A stretch of 64,000 nt of DNA, taken from Dyadobacter bucti. Its GTDB lineage: Bacteria; Bacteroidota; Bacteroidia; Cytophagales; Spirosomataceae. Positions 58,078-64,000 of this stretch are shown here, one piece after another. Each line of letters opens with the position of its first letter. The stretch's first letter is position 1. The notes under the pieces were generated by a model, which worked only from the letters and a program-made list of their open reading frames with translations, made no database searches and was not told where the DNA came from. Location of the stretch: positions 248,001 to 312,000 of the forward strand of contig NZ_SWFP01000005.1 of assembly GCF_005869225.1 (NCBI RefSeq), in the 5' to 3' direction. The position numbers and the translations under genes are program-made.

Positions 58078-60228
58078 TTAGCGAACAACAACCTGCTTGG
58101 TCAGGCTCTGCCCCTCGCCGGTTACGCGCATGATGTATTTGCCGGTAGGTAGATTCGTAAGGTCTATTTCAACGCGACTGTCGAGCAGGTCAGATTTTGT
58201 CGTTTTTATTACCCGACCGAAAATGTCGTAAAGCGTTACCGTCGCGTTAATGATATTGTCTCTGGATTCAATATAAATGAAGTCGCCCTGGCTAGGGTTT
58301 GGATAGATCACTACCTCATTTTGTTCGTTGGTTTTGAATTCCCTTGAGGCAGTATCAGAATAACATGCCAGTTCCAGGTTAGGCTGACCGTCATTTTTCT
58401 GGATCGTATAAAGCACTTTTGCTTTCGTGGAATAGATTCCTGATTTCAGGATTTTCACGATTTCAGCAGTTGTGTCAGTTTCTGTTTCCGGGCGACGCCA
58501 TATAAATTGCTCATTTAAGCCGGTCTCGGAGATGGTAGCAGTTGCACTGAACGGTCCTGACGACTCGATAACCGGCTTCGAGATTTTCGGCCTGATGATC
58601 AAAGTTGAAGCATTGGAATTGTCTGAAATGCAACCGAATATATTCTGGCTTTTCACAACGTAATTCCCGCTTTCCGATATTTTCGCTGTTGCTCCGGTTG
58701 CTATCACACTATTAGAACCCTGCTTGTACCAGCTATAAATATCATTTCCTTCCGCAACCGAAAATGCAAAGGAGGAGTCAGCACAGGCCTGCTGTTCACC
58801 TTGTTGTAAAATAGTTGGCTGTTTGGGTTTTGCACCATTATCGAGTACAACGACGGAGGTAAGAATCGAATTTCCTACCGCATCCTTCACAGTGGCCCGG
58901 TAAGTTCCCGCCGCGGATACCTTGATGGTATTACTCTTCTCACCGGTACTCCATAGATAAGAAGAAAATCCGGTGGGCAGAGAAATGGACACGGCATTGT
59001 TTTCGGTGACGCAGCTCGCTGTAATACTTGGAATAGGAGCCGGCGCAGCAGGTGGCACTTCGGAGAAGAACCGCGCGTCGAGGCTCTGCGCCCAGGCATT
59101 GGCCAGAATGGTCAGTGCTTCTGTTCCGATAAAATGAAGTCCGTCAGGTCGATTAGGCACCAATCCATCTGTTTCCGGTCCTGCATAAGTTGGGTTAAAT
59201 GGAGTATCCAAAACTGCATTCTGACCAGCAATGACAGCCGGGTTGACCTTTGATGGGACGTCCTTACTGTTGGAAGCCCTGCTGGTTCTGGCTATTACCC
59301 AGTAGATCCTTTTGTTGGTGTCAGAACTAAGTTGATTGATGATTTGCTGAAGATTGCTTCTGTAGGCAGATGCCGATGTCCCAAAGAAACCGTCCGTTTC
59401 TCCCTGCATCCATAATACTGCCCGTACGCCGTACTGGTTCCCATAATTACGGGCTGCGATTCTCAAATTCGCGTAAGGCATTCCCGGGGCGTAGGGATAT
59501 CCATAAAGGCTTGACGTGGGTTGCCCGATAGCACTTTTTGCCCAGTTTTCGATCGCAGTGCCTTCCCAGGCTGCATTGATGAATAAGATCGGTACGTTTA
59601 GTTTCGCCACCAAAAGATCGCCGAGAATTCCCCAGCACCAGGCTGTTTGTCCCCTGGGGGACATGGTTTTGAGATTGCCTGTGATTTTCGAGAAAGCAGG
59701 AGGAACAGGATCCGTAAGCAGGTCTTTGTATTCACCGAGCTCGTCGTTTTCATAATTCGAAACGTAGATGACGCGGTCATCAACAGCCGCGGGCCCGGGG
59801 TATTCTTTTAAACCTTGAGCATTGGACTGGCCTGCTATGATGAATACCTCTCCAACGCCCAATCTCGCCAGAATATCACGTCCAACTACTTTCCCATCTG
59901 CAACTGCACGTACTTCGAGGGTATACCAGCCACCGCTTAATGTGATGTTGCCGGCAAATACGCCGCCCTTCGGAGCGATCTGTAAGTCTTGCCAGGGCAC
60001 TTCAACACCCTGACCTGTAACAGCGGGAACAGCTCTTACCTCAATTTTGTCCATCAAAACGGTAAATGTTCCTGTTACAGTAATTGTCCTTTGTCCAGTT
60101 ATATCTTGCTGATAAACAGCCTGGAAGGTAGGAGAAGTGATTTTGATTTGAGAAAATACTGCTGATGTTGTGATCAATAACAACAGTAATGCCTTTGCCA
60201 CTACCGGGAAAATAATTCTATTGTGCAT
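58078..60228 (-). CDS. SASA-family hydrolase with Ig-like stalk and T9SS sorting domain
   Basis: The 716-residue protein has a signal peptide (ALLLLLITTSAVFSQ). The N-terminal beta domain includes AVYQQDITGQRTITVTGTFT (37-56). The SGNH/SASA domain has GVGEVFIIAGQSNAQG with Ser135, RAVLWMQGETDG and RPDGLHFIGTEAL with Asp362/His365, a complete catalytic set. After residue 395 come about three Ig-like units (YLWSTGEKSNTIKVSAAGTY, FSVAEGNDIYSWYKQGSN). The T9SS type A CTD starts near VVIYPNPSQGDFIYIE and ends SLTKQVVVR. It is probably released or anchored at the cell surface. The next gene upstream encodes a larger relative. Confidence 0.87.
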   Translation of the reverse strand: MHNRIIFPVVAKALLLLLITTSAVFSQIKITSPTFQAVYQQDITGQRTITVTGTFTVLMDKIEVRAVPAVTGQGVEVPWQDLQIAPKGGVFAGNITLSGGWYTLEVRAVADGKVVGRDILARLGVGEVFIIAGQSNAQGLKEYPGPAAVDDRVIYVSNYENDELGEYKDLLTDPVPPAFSKITGNLKTMSPRGQTAWCWGILGDLLVAKLNVPILFINAAWEGTAIENWAKSAIGQPTSSLYGYPYAPGMPYANLRIAARNYGNQYGVRAVLWMQGETDGFFGTSASAYRSNLQQIINQLSSDTNKRIYWVIARTSRASNSKDVPSKVNPAVIAGQNAVLDTPFNPTYAGPETDGLVPNRPDGLHFIGTEALTILANAWAQSLDARFFSEVPPAAPAPIPSITASCVTENNAVSISLPTGFSSYLWSTGEKSNTIKVSAAGTYRATVKDAVGNSILTSVVVLDNGAKPKQPTILQQGEQQACADSSFAFSVAEGNDIYSWYKQGSNSVIATGATAKISESGNYVVKSQNIFGCISDNSNASTLIIRPKISKPVIESSGPFSATATISETGLNEQFIWRRPETETDTTAEIVKILKSGIYSTKAKVLYTIQKNDGQPNLELACYSDTASREFKTNEQNEVVIYPNPSQGDFIYIESRDNIINATVTLYDIFGRVIKTTKSDLLDSRVEIDLTNLPTGKYIMRVTGEGQSLTKQVVVR

Positions 60229-60391
60229 TTGTGATTCTTAATACAAAGTAAAGTGTCTTATATTCTGGTTGGTTAAGATATTTTAATTTGTTAATGTATT
60301 ATATTACAAAACGGTCACAAATGTAAATGATTATTTTTGCTAAAATATCACTATTCCGTCTTTTTGATCAGAAGCTTATTCTACACCGGCA
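60229..60391. other. 163-bp gap between the two SASA/T9SS genes
   Basis: The gap is AT-rich and holds no gene. No obvious terminator for the upstream gene is seen, so the two genes could be read together, though no clear promoter for the second was found either. Confidence 0.4.
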
Positions 60392-63300
60392 TTACCGTAC
60401 TATAACCAGCTTTTGACTTGCATTGAGCGCTGATGAAACTATCCGTATCATGTATAGTCCGCCAGGAAGACTGCTCAGATCAAAGAACTGCTGGCTGTCA
60501 AATCTCTTAACCTTAAAGCTTTTGTGAACAACGCCCCGGCTGTCCACAACCTGGACTTCTGCATTCGAGATATCGTAGAGTGTTTCGACCGAGATCTTAC
60601 CATTTACCAAAGGGTTCGGATAGGCGGTGAAGCCAGGATTCTCGGTGTCTCTGTAAAAAACAAAAGGAGCGGAATAACCCGAATAACAGGTAAGACTCGG
60701 ACTATATACAATCGTATTGTTCACCGTGTAAGTGCCTGATTTTGTTGCTTTAAGTGTAGCGCTCTTTTCCGGCAACGCGGCATTGTTAAACTTCCACACA
60801 TGATCGCCTGCATTAAGGTTATTTTCGGCCAGCAAGGTATACGTGCCTGTTTGCTTGATTACCGGAACGGTTGGCATTGGTTTGGCACTCACAGGAATTG
60901 CTTTCGAATAGGGGGAATAACAACCTTTTTCGTCTTTGATACGCGCTGAATAATTACCGGTAATTGTGGCATGTATCGTATCACCGAAACTGCCGTTATT
61001 CCAGTAAAAAGCGCCTCCTTCGTTAGCTTTCAGGATCACAAAATTTCCGTCACAAAAAGTCGTCACACCCAGTGCCTCAACTTTTGGAGAAGGAGGAAGA
61101 GAAAGTGTTTCTGTGGTGATCTCGTTACTCGGGTCAGAATAGCACTGAAATTGATTGATGGTCCGGACAAAATAGGTACCGGCTTTTGTGACGTTCAGTG
61201 TTTGCGTGGAAGCGCCATTGCTCCAGAGAAAGCCTGTCGCCGCGGTAGACTGCAGATTAACACTCAGGTCTGCGCAAAAAACAAGGGGGCCGTCTGCTGT
61301 GATGGTTGGTTGCTGGGGAAGCGGGTTGGCCACTACTTTCATGACCGCAGATGCAGGTGAAACACATCCATTTTGGTCCCGTGCCGAAATTGTAAAATCT
61401 CCTGACTTACGTATTTCAATTTCTTTATCCGTCGAACCGTTGCTCCATAGATAGGAAAAGGCATCGCTGCTCCTCAATCTTGTATAATCCCGATCGCAGA
61501 AGGTAACAGGCCTTAATGCAGTAATAGCTGGTGTTGCAGGTAGCGAATTTACTTTTACTGAAACCGGGTCCGACGACGATTCGCAACCGTTCGCATCGCG
61601 TTGTTTCAAAATATAGTTACCGCTGATTGTGGCAGAAATGGCTTTGGTAGTCGCAGCATTGCTCCAGATATTCCCGCTGTCGTAATTGGACGTTAATTTA
61701 ACATTACCGCCGTCGCAAAAAGTAGTGGCGCCCCCGACATCGATCACCGGCTTTTGAGGCAGCGGATTTACTTTGACAGTGACAGGATCTGATTCAGGTG
61801 AAAAGCAGCCCACATTATCCAAAGCTCTGACGCGGTAGTCGCCAGAATTTTTTACTGCAATGCTTTGTGTATTTGCTCCGTTCGACCAGAGGTTGCTCAA
61901 ATTTGAGTCCGACTTGAGATTTACCTCACCTCCATCGCAAAAAACAATTTCTCCGGTGACTGTAATTTTAGGTTTTGCCGGAAGCGGAGATGTAACTACA
62001 CGCATCGCTACTTTGTCCGAAGTCGATTCGCAGCCATAAATATTTTTGGTTGTCACAAAGTACTCACCTGCCGCTGTGACCGGAATGCGATCACTTGTCG
62101 CCCCGTTGCTCCACCGGAGATTTTCAGAAGTGCTGGATACAAGTGTAGCCGTGTTGCCCAGGCAAACAGGGTTGCTTCCCTCTAACGATATGGTAGGTTG
62201 CGCAGGCAATATGGATTCATGTATCCTTATTTCAGGGGAATAAATGTAGTTACCCCGGTCGTCTCTTGCGGTTACTCTGTAAGTACCATTTCCGACCTGA
62301 ATGTTGTTCGCAGACTGGCCGTTATTCCAGCTTACAGAAGTATATCCCGCATTATCCGCATTTAAGCTGACATTGCCGTTGCCAACACATACACTGGTGA
62401 CTCTGACAGGCTTGACAGCTTTAAAGGGGTCGGAGTTTGCAAAAAAGGTATCATTCAGTGCATCGCTCCACGCATTTCCAAGATTCACCAGACCGTCGTT
62501 GATAAAGTGTACACCTTCGTCGTCCACCCTCGGTATCTGGATAAGGTCAGTATTAGGCCCCTTAAAAACATTAGGTACATTATCTATTGTCCTTTGCTGT
62601 CCGTCAAGAACCTGGCTGTCGCTTCCGTTGCGGTTATTGTATGAGGTGAGGGAAACAACCCAGGAAATGTTTTTGCCGGATTCGTTTCGGCTTGCTTCGA
62701 TCACAGTTCGAAGGTCGTTCAGGTAACTGTCAGCGCTTGTATTGACATCATTATCCGCTTCACCCTGTATCCACAATATGCCGCGCATACCGGTTATGGG
62801 CGTATACTGCCTGATGACGGCGCGCAGATTTCCGTAGGGCATCCCATTCGGCTCGATAGGAACACCTGTATAAGCAGAATAGCCGGTCCCGTTAATACTT
62901 TCCCGCCATGCGCGCACTGATGTACCATACCAGGCCACGTTGTAAAATAGAACCGGGACCCTGAGCCGGTTGACAAGCAGGTCGCCAAGTCTCCCCCAGG
63001 ACCAGGATGACTTTCCCCTTGGACCGATGTAAGAGTCGGCATTCACATGCGTAAACTGAGGATATGGGAGATCCATATTGACCGGCGGTGCGTCGGTACC
63101 ATTATAAGTAGTGGAGTTAACACGGTCATCCTGTGCACCCTGTGCACCATCCCCGAAATAGCCCTGTCCGTTGGACTGTCCGGCAACCATAAAAACTTCT
63201 CCGATACCTACATGGCCAACCTGTTTGGTATCAATGATCTGATCACCCTTCCAGGCGCGTACTTCCAGGTTGTACCAACCTCCGACCGCGTCAATGCTGC

Positions 63301-63559
63301 CTGAAAAAAAGCCGCCTTGAGGATTGTCCTGTATTGTAATCCATGCCGTTGAATTTCCCTCATTCATGGCATTCAATTTGGCCTCGATACGATCCGCTAC
63401 TTTGGTGTAGCTGCCGGCAATGTAAACGGTGGCAGAATTATTCTTATCCCGTTGAAATACAATTCTGTCGGAAGGATAATCAATGCTGATTTGTCCAAAA
63501 GATGCTAGTGTTATTAAGTTCAGCCCTACCCAGAAAAGATATGGTAGACGATTTTTCAT
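60392..63559 (-). CDS. Large SASA-family hydrolase with tandem Ig-like repeats and T9SS sorting domain
   Basis: The 1055-residue protein has a signal peptide (LFWVGLNLITLASFGQ). The N-terminal module includes IVFQRDKNNSATVYIAGSYT (33-52). The SASA domain (about 115-375) has GEVFMVAGQSNGQG with Ser129, GILWIQGEADND and a block V DDEGVHFINDGL in which Glu348 stands where Asp is usual before His351. Residues about 385-970 are eight repeats of 70-80 residues, most with the pattern TFCDGG...LWSNGA...SGxYxVxxxDxxGCxS. The T9SS CTD (AYPNPLVNGKISVETLY to KLVIVR) ends the protein. Confidence 0.87.
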   Translation of the reverse strand: MKNRLPYLFWVGLNLITLASFGQISIDYPSDRIVFQRDKNNSATVYIAGSYTKVADRIEAKLNAMNEGNSTAWITIQDNPQGGFFSGSIDAVGGWYNLEVRAWKGDQIIDTKQVGHVGIGEVFMVAGQSNGQGYFGDGAQGAQDDRVNSTTYNGTDAPPVNMDLPYPQFTHVNADSYIGPRGKSSWSWGRLGDLLVNRLRVPVLFYNVAWYGTSVRAWRESINGTGYSAYTGVPIEPNGMPYGNLRAVIRQYTPITGMRGILWIQGEADNDVNTSADSYLNDLRTVIEASRNESGKNISWVVSLTSYNNRNGSDSQVLDGQQRTIDNVPNVFKGPNTDLIQIPRVDDEGVHFINDGLVNLGNAWSDALNDTFFANSDPFKAVKPVRVTSVCVGNGNVSLNADNAGYTSVSWNNGQSANNIQVGNGTYRVTARDDRGNYIYSPEIRIHESILPAQPTISLEGSNPVCLGNTATLVSSTSENLRWSNGATSDRIPVTAAGEYFVTTKNIYGCESTSDKVAMRVVTSPLPAKPKITVTGEIVFCDGGEVNLKSDSNLSNLWSNGANTQSIAVKNSGDYRVRALDNVGCFSPESDPVTVKVNPLPQKPVIDVGGATTFCDGGNVKLTSNYDSGNIWSNAATTKAISATISGNYILKQRDANGCESSSDPVSVKVNSLPATPAITALRPVTFCDRDYTRLRSSDAFSYLWSNGSTDKEIEIRKSGDFTISARDQNGCVSPASAVMKVVANPLPQQPTITADGPLVFCADLSVNLQSTAATGFLWSNGASTQTLNVTKAGTYFVRTINQFQCYSDPSNEITTETLSLPPSPKVEALGVTTFCDGNFVILKANEGGAFYWNNGSFGDTIHATITGNYSARIKDEKGCYSPYSKAIPVSAKPMPTVPVIKQTGTYTLLAENNLNAGDHVWKFNNAALPEKSATLKATKSGTYTVNNTIVYSPSLTCYSGYSAPFVFYRDTENPGFTAYPNPLVNGKISVETLYDISNAEVQVVDSRGVVHKSFKVKRFDSQQFFDLSSLPGGLYMIRIVSSALNASQKLVIVR
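60640..62410 (-). repeat. Eight coding Ig-like repeats (about 210-240 bp each)
   Basis: Within the 1055-residue gene the units repeat PxxPxIxxxGxxxFCDGGxVxL, then LWSNGA, then SGxYxVRxxDxxGC. Six have both Cys, which may form a disulfide in each domain. The DNA is diverged, so the array is old, not a recent expansion. The boundaries given are approximate. Confidence 0.75.
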
Positions 63560-63633
63560 GATGAAGGATGTTCATTAAGGTAACCCTTTGGACACACAAG
63601 ATGCACCAAAAGGTTGCCCCTTTCAAGAAAAAA

Positions 63634-64000
63634 TTATTTTACGGGAAACGTAGAATTAATGAGCAGCCATATCCTGTCTTTTAATTGTTCAATACCCTCT
63701 TGGGTTATTGCCGAAATAAAAACACTTGGAATATCTGAGGGAATTCTCTCTTTCAGTTCTTCACGTTCATCGTCGGTGAGAACATCCATTTTGGAAATAG
63801 CGAGTAGACGGTCTTTGTCTAAAAGGGTAGGATTGTAAACCCTGAGTTCTTGTAGAAGGGTTTGATATTCAGCATGAATGTCCTGGCTGTCTGCCGGGAT
63901 CATAAAAAGTAAAATAGAATTCCGCTCTATATGTCGTAAAAAGCGCAGCCCAAGCCCTTTCCCTTGCGAGGCACCTTCGATGATACCGGGAATATCGGCC
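63634..64000 (-). CDS. obgE: GTPase ObgE/CgtA, C-terminal part (runs off window)
   Basis: The frame is open to the window edge and covers about 122 residues of the G domain. It contains ADIPGIIEGASQGKGLGLRF with the switch II/G3 region, FLRHIERNSILLFMIPADS, and then LAISKMDVLTDDE with the G4-type motif (SKMD for NKxD) and FISAITQEGIEQLKDRIW as G5. Obg binds the 50S subunit and links ribosome assembly to the stringent response. The protein ends right after the G domain; no C-terminal OCT domain follows, as is common in Bacteroidota. The N-terminal part lies beyond the window. Confidence 0.92.
   Translation of the reverse strand, partial: ADIPGIIEGASQGKGLGLRFLRHIERNSILLFMIPADSQDIHAEYQTLLQELRVYNPTLLDKDRLLAISKMDVLTDDEREELKERIPSDIPSVFISAITQEGIEQLKDRIWLLINSTFPVK

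Noticed and set aside
1-64000. Insertion sequences, prophage, integron or restriction-modification genes
   Set aside because: No transposase, integrase, capsid, methylase or terminal inverted repeats were found in either strand.

Overview
The window reads as chromosomal DNA of a Bacteroidota, most likely a Dyadobacter/Spirosomataceae-type member of the Cytophagales. Evidence: a PorT-type Type IX secretion (T9SS) gene next to ubiE; three large secreted proteins with T9SS C-terminal sorting domains; the Bacteroidota ExbB-ExbD-ExbD-TonB-PstS-TPR cluster; the long Bacteroidota form of PurF; short NuoG; and repeated TAnnTTTG promoter -7 elements (some with an upstream TTTG) with few Shine-Dalgarno sites. 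The genus is an inference. I see no transposase, integrase, phage gene, CRISPR array or rRNA.

Layout. 0-4.4 kb: a frameshifted lipoprotein gene, a PD-(D/E)xK nuclease-like protein, an outer-membrane barrel protein, then ubiE overlapping porT. 4.5 kb: tRNA-Val(TAC) with terminator. 5.3-10.6 kb: a three-gene polysaccharide module (two-domain oxidoreductase, heparinase II/III-like protein, GT4 glycosyltransferase). 10.7-13.5 kb: a thioredoxin-fold protein and an isolated nuoI-nuoJ-nuoK set whose NuoI has a long repeat-rich tail. 13.6-23.7 kb: housekeeping genes (purF, recO, lptB, recJ, ruvX, def, a nitrilase-family amidase, gatC) with small secreted proteins and an unlisted 51-residue Cys/Lys-rich microprotein. 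24.3-30.3 kb: TonB energising cluster with a PstS-like lipoprotein and a TPR protein. 30.4-38.9 kb: batD, aroC, a Tat-exported Gfo/Idh/MocA protein, a SUMF1-fold protein, an ABC-F ATPase, DedA and an XRE regulator.

39-43.5 kb is an AT-richer accessory stretch with a GDSL hydrolase, a SASA-type esterase with a T9SS tail, a leucine-rich lipoprotein and a 0.5 kb gap without genes. 43.5-49.7 kb holds a gamma-carbonic anhydrase, yqgE, a metallophosphoesterase, a tiny cationic secreted protein and gcvP. 49.8-57.9 kb is a minus-strand nuoABCDEFGHIJ operon that ends at nuoJ, without K, L, M or N. 58-63.6 kb carries two more SASA/T9SS proteins, one with about eight tandem Ig-like repeats. The window closes inside obgE.

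Most notable: (1) complex I is split, with I and J duplicated, K present only at the small locus and L, M, N absent from the window; (2) the roughly 270-residue Pro/Lys/Ala repeat tail on the orphan NuoI; (3) three divergent surface SASA hydrolases sharing an N-terminal module but carrying different stalks; (4) the strongly promoted microprotein at 18.6 kb, whose 3' end abuts the lptB terminator. All functions are inferred from sequence motifs and context; no database search was possible.
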